Source of the DNA: Lumbricus terrestris
Taxonomy: Eukaryota > Annelida > Clitellata > Crassiclitellata > Lumbricidae
Direction: 5' to 3'
NCBI GenBank assembly: GCA_949752735.1
Contig: OX457038.1
Location: 22,008,655 to 22,072,654 of the forward strand
Length of the DNA: 64,000 bases
In this document: piece by piece, positions 22,260 to 31,771 of the stretch
Layout: each line of letters starts with the position of its first letter
How positions within the stretch are numbered: the first letter of the stretch is position 1
Made by a program: the position numbers and the translations under genes
Notes under the pieces: generated by a model
Database searches by the model: none
Told to the model about the DNA's origin: nothing
What the model saw: the letters and a program-made list of their open reading frames with translations, nothing else

Positions 22260-22509
22260 GCACTATAGAGTTTGACAGAAAGACAAACATATAGAAGGAA
22301 CAACCAATTTTGATTCTTGGAACAAAAGGATATAAAAAAAATCAAATAAAAATTTTGTATTTCTTTTTGTATTTTGGCCTATATTAGCCGTGCCTGGCAT
22401 ATAATTGGCGCCGCGTCCAACATGTTAAAAGCATTAGCATCAAGTGGGCAGTGTGGTTCCTTTGACATCAATTCAGTTTAAGACTCAGTCTCTAACTCCT
22501 GTTTAATTA

Positions 22510-22511
<2 letters not shown>

Positions 22512-22581
<70 letters not shown>

Positions 22582-22640
22582 GTCTCTCTGTCTCTCTCTG
22601 TCTCTGTCTCTCTCTGTCTGTCTGTCTGTCTGTCTGACAG
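22512..22640. repeat. (CT)n and (CTGT)n microsatellite
   Basis: About 35 bases of CT followed by about 90 bases of mixed CTGT and CTCT units, then a short inverse stretch (GACAGACGGACACGGAGACA). The plus strand is strongly pyrimidine. Confidence 0.95.
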
Positions 22641-22773
22641 ACGGACACGGAGACAGAGAGAAGTATTAAAATCATTTTGGTTCTCAGAAATAAAGCTGAA
22701 ATGATTGATGATGAACTAGATAAAAACTAAAATCCAAATGATTTTCAGAACTACTACATGGAGGCAATGGTTG

Positions 22774-23086
22774 CAGTGGCGCGTTACCATAGGTTGCGGC
22801 AGGTCATTTGACCTGCTTATTACCTACTACCCTTGCCCCTCTTCACAGCTGATTGGTTTCTAGGGGCCTTCACCGCTAATGTACGCTCTGTCCGCAAGGA
22901 TACCAATTGTACGAATTGTAATCTCTCCGCCCTAGACCTTGTGATCCCTCTTGACCTGCCTCACGACCTGAAAAAAATTCGTTGGAATTTTTGACACTTT
23001 CTGTACATTTAATTTATCCGACCTGCTGAACAACTCCTATGACCCTGACACGACCTGCTGAACTTGTATGGCTAGCGCCGCCACTG
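22774..23086. mobile_element. hAT miniature element with extra internal homology
   Basis: The ends are CAGTGGCGCG and GCGCCGCCACTG. An exact 8-bp target duplication AATGGTTG flanks it (22766-22773, 23087-23094). Subterminal GGCAGGTCATTTGACCTGC is palindromic. The interior 22832-22945 is similar, in inverse orientation, to 23207-23325 outside the element. A right-end copy of this family lies at 26640-26722. Confidence 0.9.
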
Positions 23087-23206
23087 AATGGTTGCAGATA
23101 ACTGTAACACAGCCACAAATTCCTGGAGGTGGAATGTTGTGGAGATTTCAGGTTGTAGGTTTTAGGAGTTGAAGTTACTATGATTCTTCGTGGCTCCTCA
23201 CAAGTG

Positions 23207-23325
23207 ACGGGATCTAGGGGGGAGAGATTACAATTTGTAGAATTGGTATCCATGCGGACAGTGTACATTAGCGGTGAAGTCCCCCAGAAAGCCATCAGCT
23301 GTGAAGAGAGGGCAATGTCACCGTA
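23207..23325 (-). repeat. Inverse copy of the MITE interior
   Basis: On the minus strand this segment aligns with 22832-22945 (shared TTCACCGCTAATGTAC, GGATACCAATT, TTGTAATCTCTCC). It lies outside the MITE target duplication and lacks the terminal repeats, so it is not a simple second copy. Confidence 0.8.
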
Positions 23326-23697
23326 GTGACAACTGGGGCATTTCAAAAGTAGTCCAAATGTTGCAAGGACAAGATTTGCAGTCAACCCTTTTGTGACGAC
23401 CTAGAAACACTAGCTGAGAACCTTATTTGGCATTTCACTGCTTTAGACAAAGTTAACATTGGACAAAGTTATTTTTTAAATTTGGTTTTTATTTGGGAAA
23501 CTGACATTGCTGTTTTTTGTTATTTTTGAAGAGCCACAGCAACTATGAGGCACACTGGGATGGAGATTGTCTTCTGCCTTCAGAACAGAAACATGGATAC
23601 CTACTGCAACTGTTGATGACAACTGAACAATCTGATGAATCAGACATGATAGATGCCATGCAAACTTTGCAAACCAAATAATATCAACTAACCATCC
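23326..23697. other. No gene seen
   Basis: No exon or repeat end recognised. A 12-bp perfect inverted repeat (AAGCCTCCAATC, 23698-23709, and GATTGGAGGCTT, 23723-23734) begins right after it. Confidence 0.35.
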
Positions 23698-23724
23698 AAG
23701 CCTCCAATCGCTTAATGTCTTGGA

Positions 23725-24066
23725 TTGGAGGCTTTTGAAATGTGGATATGGCAGAGGATGGAAAGGATTAGCTGGACGGAGCACATAATGAACAAGGAGG
23801 TGCTAAGGATGGTAGGGGAGGAAAGAGCGATAATCACTACAATAAGGAAAAGACAAAGTAACTGGATTGGTCGCATATGGAGAGGAGACACCCTTATGAG
23901 GGAAATAATAGAGCGAAGAATGGAGGGACGTAAAGGAAGAGGATGACATAGACAGAAACTTCTGAACTGGATGATGCGAGAGGGGGGATATCAACAGATA
24001 AAAAAGGAGGCTCAACAACGAGAGGAGTGGCGCCATCGGACGTACGAACCTGACAACTACACTACA
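23725..24066 (+). pseudogene. RTE-like LINE reverse transcriptase C-terminus
   Basis: One forward frame reads EAFEMWIWQRMERISWTEHI, then MNKEVLRMVGEERAIITTIR, RKRQSNWIGRIWRG, IIERRMEGRKGRG, a stop, then HRQKLLNWMMREGGY and EEWRHRTYEPDNYTT. This is the standard C-terminal part of a very common invertebrate non-LTR reverse transcriptase group (AFEMWCWRRM...ISWTE...NW.GH..RG...EGRMEG.RGRGR...). The catalytic blocks are missing and a TGA replaces the codon after GRKGRG. It is therefore a dead 5'-truncated copy. A fragment of the catalytic part of the same kind of element lies on the other strand at 26110-26455. Confidence 0.85.
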
Positions 24067-24426
24067 TGATGAACCATCTAAGCAGAATGAAAATTAACAT
24101 CAGGACTATCTTGTGCATCCATCAAGTGCATCCTTGTTCTTTTTTGTTTAGTATGCAAGTAATCCAACAGACTGTTTCCATGCCTTAAAGGTGGCATGAA
24201 GGCCACAGTGGCCACTTATTGGATTATTTGGTCTTAAATGCTGTACTTCTGCATGAATTAATCTTTATTTTTTGCAATTATATTATCAATTTTACTTAAT
24301 CCATTTCTACTAGAATGGGGACAATGAAAATGACTACAGAATATTTATCGTATAATCCGATATGTGACTTTTTGAAAGTTAAAAATATTTGTAATAATAA
24401 TTGTAATAATTGTCTGGGACAGACCA
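24067..24426. other. No gene seen
   Basis: AT-rich spacer between two LINE fragments. It ends in TAATAATAATTGTAATAATTG just upstream of the nuclease-domain fragment. Confidence 0.4.
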
Positions 24427-25197
24427 TTGATTGACATAGACAAATCTGATGTTTGGACATCACTCAACGACCCCTTCAACAGGGCCCGACTTGGAGCGGT
24501 GGCATCTTCACACGCCGGGGACTGGATGGCTACTATGCCCTTAATATCATGTGGGCTAAGTCTTAGCAATGAGGCCGTCAGGGTGGCTATTGGTTTGCGC
24601 TTGGGTCTAAACCTCAACGCGCCACACCAGTGCCAGTGTGGAGATTTGGTGGATCAAGGAGGTCACCACGGTCTGGTCTGTAAACAATCTGGGGGGCGAG
24701 CCAGCAGACACTTCGCGCTTAATGACATTGTTTGGAGGGCCCTTCAGAGAGCGGATACTCCAAGCACAAAAGAACCACCTGGGCTTTTCCGAACCGACGG
24801 CAAACGACCAGATGGGGCAACTCTGATCCCGTGGTCGCGAGGCAAATACGTTGCCTGGGATGCCACTAGCATCCACACTTGCGCCACCTCATACATCCAC
24901 GTGACATCGACTACACCGGGGGGTGCGGCCGAAGTAGCAGCAACACGAAAAAATGTAAAGTATGCTAACCTCCCCGCAACACATGACTTCGTCCCCATTG
25001 CCTTTGAAACACTTGGCCCCATAAACAGATCAGGCATTGAATTTTTAACTGAACTTGGACGGCGTTTGTCAGTGGCAACTGGTAACCCTCTCGAAACCAC
25101 GTACCTTTTCCAACGCCTCTCTATTTGTACGCAACGATATAATGCAGTGGCATTTCGAGGCACGTTCCCACAGTTGTCCTGTGATGAAGGTCGCTAA
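24427..25197 (+). pseudogene. RLE-type retrotransposon, C-terminal domain fragment
   Basis: An open 256-codon stretch corresponds to the last third of the protein at 27434-30445. In order: HAGDWMATMPLISCGLSLSN, a zinc-knuckle-like CQCGDLVDQGGHHGLVC, then KRPDGATLIPW with WDAT (a PD...D pattern as in PD-(D/E)XK nucleases), then ETTYLFQRLSICTQRYNAVA near the C-terminus. No reverse-transcriptase blocks remain, so the copy is 5'-truncated. The 3' end has TTTAATAAATGATTATCA and an AATAATAAT tail to about 25304, like the tail of the longer copy. The frame is intact over the surviving length, so it decayed little. It could also be expressed as a free domain, but nothing shows this. Confidence 0.8.
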
Positions 25198-25383
25198 CTC
25201 ATGAACAAAGAACTTTTATGCTTTTTCTTGTAAAACTTGTTTCGTTTAATAAATGATTATCATATAATTGTAATAATAATAAATAATAATAATAAAGAGA
25301 TCTGCTTGGCCCCTTGCTCTTCTGCACTGCTCATCTTCAGAAGCTTCTTGGGTGCTCCAAGACTGATTCACTGACTCAGGTGT

Positions 25384-25812
25384 GTGCCGTGCGCTGACCA
25401 CCCAACTCTGGACCTTTACGACCAAAGTCTACGTAAGGGCCTTGAAGACATCTTGAATATCAACCTGACGGAAACTCAATGGATGCAATCTGCCCTCCCC
25501 ATTGGTATGGGTGGACTGGGAATACGCAGGGTGTCGTCGCTGGTGCTTCCCGCCTTTCTGGCATCGGCCGCAGGCACCCTCGTTCTACAGTCAGAAATCC
25601 TCAAACAGCTGGAAGGCAACCAGGACCCACATGTGAGTGCTGTGGAGGTCAGATGGAGGGCAGAGTCTGGGCTCAGTTCTACAGAAGCGTTTCCAACTCA
25701 CCAGCAGTTCAAGTGGGACCAACAACAGCGGACTTTCACAGATCTTTCCACCCGGTTAACCGATGAGCACGACCAAGCCAGATGGAGGGCGGTGTATTAC
25801 GTAAAATTCTAG
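25384..25812 (+). pseudogene. RLE-type retrotransposon, middle fragment
   Basis: The forward frame ADHPTLDLYDQSLRKGLEDI, then LNINLTETQWMQSALPIGMG, GLGIRRVSSLVLPAFLASAA, LTDEHDQARW matches the thumb-like middle segment of the protein at 27434-30445 (there STILNVDLDDDHWLQASLP, GGLGVRCASTLALSAFLASA). It ends where the C-terminal fragment at 24427 would begin, yet lies downstream of it, so the two pieces are in reversed order. They may be two independently truncated copies or a rearranged single copy. No catalytic residue lies in it. Confidence 0.75.
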
Positions 25813-26109
25813 AGAAGGTTTTGTTGTGCATAAATATTACTATCCAATTCTGACTAATCCTGATGAGAACTGCATATATTCATTTTGAGCACCATACATA
25901 GCTGAATTTCATTTCCTTTCAGGTTTTCCATGTTGGAAAGTTCAATTTTTTGGTGCTGCATTTTAAATGCTCATAACTTTGACAAACTCACGAATATTTC
26001 TAATCGGTTTTAGGATCTCGTGTAAATATGGTCACTGTTGCTCTGTTTAAAATTTCAGACAAATCCTAAAAGTTTTGACGGAGTTATTACACTTTTTTGT
26101 GGGGTCTAC
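25813..26109. other. No gene; possible single transposon end
   Basis: Near 26085-26130 the words GTGGGGTCTACTTTTTATCC and GGACACAGTG look like one end of a Tc1/mariner-type element. No partner end was found. Confidence 0.3.
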
Positions 26110-26455
26110 TTTTTATCCGGACACAGTGTTTATCTTCAGGTTGTATTTTATTGAGGTCCTATTTAGTTGATCCATCAATTTCTGCAGCCCCTCCTGTGTA
26201 GTCGCCAGCATTGCTTGGTCGCTGGCAAATTTAGGGCTCCTAAGCTCTTACCGTCTAACGATTATTCCACCCACTTTTACACCCTCTCCTGTCTGTTCCA
26301 TTGCCCCTTGTATTTGTTCTTCTATGTAGGCCTATATGTTAAAGAGGAGTGGTGATTGCGGGCGCCCTTGCCTCATCCCCCTACCAATTACTCCTTCCTC
26401 TGAGCACTCCCCTCCTATTCTTAGGTCTATCCTTACTGTTTGATTCATATTATAG
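26110..26455 (-). pseudogene. RTE-like LINE catalytic fragment with mutated active site
   Basis: The minus strand reads IGRGMRQGRPQSPLLFNIYA, then GEGVKVGGIIV, a stop, then KFASDQAMLATTQEGLQKLM, and DQLNRTSIKYNLKI. This is reverse transcriptase motifs B (RQGxPxSPLLFNIY) and C. In motif C the catalytic FADD is FASD, with one of the two metal-binding aspartates lost. With the in-frame stop, the copy is dead. It resembles the group of 23725-24066 but lies on the opposite strand, so it is another copy. The palm motif A is not seen upstream. Confidence 0.82.
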
Positions 26456-26639
26456 GTTTCCTATAAACCTATAGTTAGACCTCTATAATTATTTACCTAC
26501 TAGATAAGATCAGACGTAAAAGTCGGATGGATCTAATAATTGCACCACGACACTAGTGATCTTGGGCTAGGAAAAATGTTGAGTCTTCATTTAAAACTCT
26601 TAAATAAAATAATGTAAAAGATATTAAAAATTCAAAAGT

Positions 26640-26722
26640 TTTTTAGGCAGGTCATTAGGCAGGTCATGAGCAAAATAGGCAGGTCAAATGACCTGCCGCG
26701 ACCTGCCGTAGCGCCGCCACTG
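26640..26722. mobile_element. Right end of a hAT miniature element
   Basis: Repeated GGCAGGTCA words and the terminus TAGCGCCGCCACTG match the right end of the element at 22774-23086. The left end is not found. It abuts a LINE fragment that starts at 26723. Confidence 0.7.
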
Positions 26723-27058
26723 AGACCCTCTGGGTCGACTACTGCTGCACTCATAGCTTCAACTCATCATTTACTTGAGTCAGTTAAATGTGAACCATAT
26801 GTTCGTTTGGTATCTTTGGATTTTCTATGGCTTTCGATACTGTAAGGCATGATAGTCTGGCTGTACAGTTAGCCTCTATGCCGATTCCTGACTTTGTTTA
26901 TAACTGGGTTCTTGCTTTGTTAAAAAACCAAGTGCATTGTACTAAGTTCTGTGGCATAACCTCCTCTTTCAAGTGCATTAATGCTAGCATCATTCAAAAA
27001 AAGTTGACTGGCCTTGGGCCAGTCAACTTTCTTTCCTTAATTTCTGGATTTAATTTCT
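26723..27058 (+). pseudogene. LINE reverse transcriptase, motif A region (split gene, first part)
   Basis: Forward frames read RPSGSTTAALIASTHHLLES, then YVRLVSLDF, then (after a one-base loss near 26824) MAFDTVRHDSLAVQLASMPI, VYNWVLALLKNQVHCTKF, INASIIQ and GLGPVNF. This is the palm start (motif A DF..AFDTVRH) and motif B (INASIVQGSGLGPV) of a CR1/Jockey-group non-LTR reverse transcriptase. The very next expected block, the YADD motif, appears 3.77 kb further on at 30826 in the same orientation. The LINE was therefore split by the block 27059-30825. Confidence 0.82.
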
Positions 27059-27060
27059 GG

Positions 27061-27316
27061 GGGGGCCCGGTAGAGTAATGGTTAACACGCTGGCCAAGAG
27101 TGCGAGAGGTAGCAGGTTCGAGCCCCCGTTGGGCGGATATGCTTTGTAGGCTGCTATTAGCGCCGTTGTAATTGCAAAGCTGTCTGTTCAGTTAGTAGTT
27201 AAGTTTAATTAAGATTACTGCATAACTTGTAAATGTAAAGCGCAGTACGTCTTGCAGGCGCTCAATTAAAAAGAAAAGATTATTATTATTATTATAATTA
27301 TTATTATTATTATTTT
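27061..27316 (+). mobile_element. tRNA-derived SINE (family S2)
   Basis: The tRNA-like head has an A-box GTAATGGTTAACACGCTGG and a B-box GGTTCGAGCCC (about 27115-27125). A unique body follows, with CTGTAAATGTAAAGCGCAGT-like words and GCAGGCGCTCAATTAAAAAG, then an ATT microsatellite tail. Unrelated to family S1 beyond the tRNA head. Confidence 0.82.
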
Positions 27317-27370
27317 TTTAATTTTTTTTTATTTTTTTTATTTTTTATTATTATTATTACTATTTTTTGT
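27280..27370. repeat. ATT/T-rich tract between two retroelement tails
   Basis: ATT units followed by T-rich sequence and again ATT units. It joins the tail of the plus-strand SINE to the inverted (AAT)-type tail of the minus-strand retrotransposon, that is, two tails facing each other. Confidence 0.75.
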
Positions 27371-27433
27371 CCATTACATTCGAACAACCCTAATGTCTAG
27401 GCTACTATCGACATATTAATGTGCCACACAGAC

Positions 27434-30400
27434 TCATCTGCTGCAGGTCGCTTCCATCTGTCGTTCCACGGCTCGTTTTGCCGGATTGTAAATCTCCTTC
27501 TCGTGTCGATCGGGGAGCGGTGGCAATGTTCCGGAGAGGCAGATGGCGTTCCCCCGTTGAAGAGCCACCGAAATCCGCTGGAATAAGTAAGACGTTTCCA
27601 TAGGGTCATGCGTAGCAGCAGCAATTCTCCTCCCCAGCTCAGAAATGAAATCCAGTCCTTCTTTGCACCAAGCGCCGCCGGTCTCCAAGGCGACCGCAAC
27701 AAACGCGTGGGTACTGTTGATGGTGGAATACTTGATAGTTTTCGATGCAGCTGCGCGTTCGGCGGCTTTGCCAGCTTCGATGGATGTGTGTGGAAGGTGA
27801 GACAGGGCGAAGGTGTCGGGCACTGTCACATCCCATGCCAGGCATCGACCTCGTGACCAAGGGATGATTGTCACACCGTCTGGTCGCTTTCCGTCTTCTC
27901 TTAGCAGACCGAGGGGTTCTTTGTGGGACGGGATTTTCGCCCGTCCAAGAGCTCTCCACACGACATCATTTATCATGTTATGGCTTTGGTGCTTGCCGCT
28001 TCCTCCTTTGCAGACCAGTCCATGCAATCCTCTCGCGTCGACAGTCCCTCGGCAGTGGTGGCACACATGAGGCTCGCAAAGCGACGTTCCTAATCTCACG
28101 CCAACTGCAAACCGTATCTCCTCGTCTGAGAGGCGCAGGCCTAGCGCAGTCACAGGGGGAGCGAGCATCCAGTCTCCAGAATGAGGGGCTCTCGAAGCTA
28201 GCAGACGAGCGCGGTCGCATGGGACGCTGGTGGACTCGAGCAGACCGGTCCATGCCTTTACAGTGAATCTAGAATCCCACTCCTTTTGGCTGTGAGATGC
28301 TGCTCCAGTAGGTGGGTCTGCGCCTGTCAGGGTAATCCAAGCGTTGAGAGCTGAGTCTGCAAGAACATATGGAACATCAGCTGACTCTGTATGTAGGATG
28401 CAGGCCTGCAGTTCGCTCGTGCTAGCGGCGGAAGCCAGAAAGGCAGAAAGTGCCAGCGTTGATGCACAACGAACTCCAAGGCCACCATCTCTGACAGGCA
28501 AAGAAGCCTGGAGCCAGTGGTCGTCGTCAAGGTCCACGTTCAAGATGGTTGACAGACCTACTCTTAATAAGTTGTCGAACCGAGCCAAGCCCGGACAGTC
28601 AGTACATACAGCTGTGCGCAAGCTGTAAAGCAGCTTTGGAACGCTTAAGCTGTTTCTGAGCAGAACCAGAGCATCATGTGTATACAGCATGGAGAGCCTT
28701 GCGATTGCCCTATCAAGATCGTTGGCCTTCGATCCGACGACCATCTCCACGGCTGGACCTGGCATCAGAGGTGCACCCAGCAAAGTCATCTCCTCAAAGG
28801 TCATGTTCGTAAAACCTTCAAACGCCGGGTCATCAAGTAGTGCATGTGAGTTGTGGCAGGCGATTTCACATTTGCTGCGGTTTAATGTCAAACCAAGGTT
28901 CCTCGATTCTTGCGCAATCAGAAGGACATCAGCGGCCACTGTCTCCCTGCTACCACCCAATGTCAGGTCATCCAGGTAACCAACACGCAGAATTGATCTC
29001 AGTTTGACCAAAAGTGGTTGTAAGACAAGGCAGAACTCCAGAGGACCCAAAGGATCGCCTTGCTGTGTCCCTTCTTCAGATCGTATGGTGTTCGATCCAT
29101 AACGCAGGAGCGGACGGTTCGAGTAGGCAGCGTGAGCAAAACGGTAGAGCTCTGGAATGTCTCTAGCCACTGCCTCTAGAAGACAATCTCTGCGCAGAGT
29201 GTTAAACGCGTTTGTGAAATCCAGCTTCACGAGGACGTCTTCGGGCATTGCTGTCACCCATCAGCGTGTCGCGTGAACAGCTGCCTCAGCGCCTCCAGAA
29301 ACACCTACCCCCAGTTGAATGGGGACGAGCAGTTGAGACAGTCTTGTCACGGCGTATGAATTAGCACACTTCGCTGCCAGGCGGCGCCATGTGTAGCCCA
29401 CTGCGATCGGTCTTATGCCTCCGTCCTTTTTGCTTAGGGCTAGAAGGTTTGCTCCGTAGATGACCTCATTCACCTCTTCAGGAAGACCTCCCTTTAAAAG
29501 CAGGTTTACAAGGTCGGACAGATGTTGCTCGATGTTGTCGTCCACCCCAAATGACACGAGATCCTTCAGGTGCTGTGGAGTTATACCATCTGGACCGACG
29601 GCTGAACCCGCTGGAAAAGAAGAGATCGCCTTCGCGACTTCTTCTTTGGAAACTTGCAACGCGATGAAACGGTCTGAACTCTCTGGATCGCACGGAGACC
29701 TTCTGTCCGCCGGGGCTGACGGATGCTTACGCTTAAGCGCGGCCAGCGTTTCTGGTGTGTCTAGTGCCGGCTTATTCTCGCTGACTATAAGACGGATGGC
29801 TGCTTTGAAGTTGCCCTCTTCGAGCTTGATAGATACTTTCGACGCCAAAAATTTGGCAGGATCATATTTCGTCGTTTTGGGTTTGCACACTGACGTTGGG
29901 CCTGACCCATCGTTCGTGGAATGGTCTGGTCCTTTCAGTCACCAATCGGCAATACGGGATAGAATCGTCTTAGTAATGTTGTGTTTTCTTCCACCTCTCC
30001 TTGGTTTAGCCAGAACAGATTTACCGAAGACGAGGAGGTCAGACCAGTTATCAACACGGTTTGGCTCCCGTAAGATTGCTTGAATTAGGTCCCCCAGTAG
30101 AGCAGCACAGGATGGTCTTGCGGCTTTCGGGATTCTTTTAATGATATGACCATTTGACACAGGATGTGAAAGGCGCGAAACGATTTGTGGAATTGCTTCG
30201 TCCGTTATTTGTGACCGTGAAATAGCGATCTGACCGCTCGCGGTGGAAGATGACTGTGTAATGGACGTAGGTTTTGTGAGGCAGTCTGCGGGTGGCTGGT
30301 CAGAGCCTGGACACGGGGCGGATCGCGGACCATGCCGGTGAATGGTTCCGTCGGAAGCATGCGTCTTAAATGACGACCAACACACCCCGCAAACCCCAAG

Positions 30401-30445
30401 CCCCTTACAAGGTTTTTGACTCGTTCGTGAAAATGTGACGTTCAT
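27434..30445 (-). pseudogene. RLE-type non-LTR retrotransposon polyprotein, near-intact frame
   Basis: One minus-strand frame of 1,003 codons, broken only by TGA at 29939-29941 and 29261-29263. Domains in order: an N-terminal C-x2-C...H...H finger (CGVCWSSFKTH...IHRH); an RT lead-in (SAVGPDGITPQHLKDL, GGIRPIAVG); motif A KLDFTNAFNTL; motif B QQGDPLGPLEF; motif C GYLDDL with both catalytic aspartates; a thumb region; a zinc-knuckle-like C-x2-C-x9-H-x3-C; and KRPDG...AWDVTV, a PD-x15-D pattern as in restriction-like endonucleases. This order matches LINEs that use such a nuclease (R2, NeSL, CRE groups) in place of an APE nuclease. Both premature stops can derive from CGA by CpG decay. It sits inside another LINE (26723/30826). 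The ~60-bp 3' UTR ends in AAT repeats. Confidence 0.85.
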
Positions 30446-30825
30446 CGACCCTTTCGATTCAAATCAGAATGTTTACAGTTTGCGCCGCCATTGCAAACAA
30501 CAATGCGTTGCCATTGACGACTGTGACGTCGTCGGCCTATAAGCGTTGCGGTCGGCCATCAACGAAAATTTTAAAAGGCGTCTCTATTAAACATGTTAGA
30601 AAAAAGGCTTGCTCTAACCGATCTGTGCTGATCAACTGCAATGAATATAATAATCCGAATCACGACACGTAGCGCAAACAGATGGTATAAAAATCCCTCT
30701 CGAAAAACTGCGGAATCCGCGGAATTTAGGTAAAACCGCCGGACGTTCAAATTTTACAGTCTACTCAGTCCGCTGGTGACGTCATTTTATTATTTTTATT
30801 ATTATTATTATTAAAACTACTATTT
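30446..30825 (-). mobile_element. Probable 5' UTR of the RLE retrotransposon
   Basis: CpG-containing sequence directly upstream of the first ATG (30445), without ORFs or other repeat ends. It is bounded on the far side by the resumed LINE at 30826, just after a TTATTATTATT run (30790-30812). The exact 5' end and a target duplication were not found. Confidence 0.5.
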
Positions 30826-31310
30826 GCAGGTAATAGGCTTTTTAAATATGCTGATGACTGTTACCTGATTATTCGTGCATCAAATATTAACACTACTGAT
30901 GCTGAACTTGATCACATTGCAGAGTGGGCTAGAAATTGTAACTTGCGCATTATTAACAGCAAGTCATGTCACATGTGAAGTCATCTTTAGGCGTCCCCGT
31001 TCCAAAACTTCTGACTGCCCTCTCCCCATTAGACGGATTGAACGAGTTGATGCAGTTAAGATTCTTGGCATCATGCATTCATATAGATTGGGGTTTTCTG
31101 CACACATTGATAATATTGTCTGTAATGCAAAGCAATCATTTTATGCACTTCGTATCCTTGTGTCGCATGGTTTGACAGGCGGCCGACTCCATGATGTACG
31201 TTCCACCACAGTCGCGCGAATGCTTTATTCTTCACCAGCATGGTAGGGTTTTGCAAATGAAGGTCAGAGGAGTCGCCTGTCTGCTATTTTTAGAAAGCTG
31301 GTATAATAAG
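30826..31310 (+). pseudogene. LINE reverse transcriptase, motif C onward (split gene, second part)
   Basis: Forward frames read LFKYADDCYLIIRASN (motif C with both aspartates), ELDHIAEWARNCNLRIINSK (motif D), then after a frame change RRIERVDAVKILGI, GFSAHIDNIVCNAKQSFYAL, RILVSHGLTG and MLYSSPAW followed by a stop where the family usually has WG. It continues the LINE of 26723-27058 without a missing block. The same family supplies the fragment in the piggyBac (20084-20560), whose YAAPAWWGSTTEGDRSRLD aligns with the end here. The stop, the frame changes and the 3' truncation near 31310 make it dead. Confidence 0.85.
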
Positions 31311-31324
31311 CTTAGCAAGTAAAC

Positions 31325-31451
31325 AGATATGTCAAGCAATGTGAAAAATGTCGATTAATATGCATTAATTGCGTTAATATGCGTTAATTTCGACAAAAAA
31401 TTTTAATCGTGCGATTAATCGCGATTAAATTTTTTAATCGAACAACAGCTC

Positions 31452-31455
<4 letters not shown>
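31325..31455. repeat. ATTAATCG/ATTAATGCG-rich block
   Basis: Contains repeated TTAATATGCATTAATTGCG-like words and the palindrome-like GCGATTAATCGCGATTAA, ending AATCGAACAACAGCTCTA. It resembles a subterminal region of a DNA transposon, but only one end is seen. Confidence 0.4.

Positions 31456-31490
<35 letters not shown>
31453..31490. repeat. (TA)n microsatellite
   Basis: About 38 bases of alternating T and A. Confidence 0.95.
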
Positions 31491-31493
<3 letters not shown>

Positions 31494-31771
31494 GCAATAA
31501 AAAAAATTGTATGCATCGAGTTCAGCAACTCAGTTCTGCTGTTGCTGGGTTATTCCAATGAATAACTGCCGACATGAGTATAATTATATTACATGTACTG
31601 ACTTTTCAGCACCATAATTGTAATGCCCACCCCTCTCGTCATCCCGGAGTCGCCACTTCCGTCTCATCGAACGAAGAGGCCGCGTGTTGCTGTGGATGAT
31701 AGTTCTTAGAGATAGAGGGAGGACAGGAGGAGGTGACTTCCGGGTTCGAATCCCAGCGATGGAAAGGCGGC

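Larger units (their letters stand above)
19729..22424 (+). mobile_element. piggyBac-like transposon, 2.7 kb
   Basis: TTAA target duplications lie at 19725-19728 and 22425-22428. The ends are CACGTTGGCCGC and, inverted, CATGTTGGACGCGGCG. Directly inside the left end are two palindromic words. It carries a full-span but broken transposase on the plus strand (19999-22259), split by a LINE insertion at about 20084-20560. Confidence 0.92.

Noticed and set aside
22478..22675. Open frame of R/E/T/Q repeats (minus)
   Set aside because: Pure translation of the CT/CTGT microsatellite.
27421..30083. Many plus-strand frames opposite the RLE retrotransposon
   Set aside because: Shadows of the minus-strand RT frame in a CpG-rich coding region.
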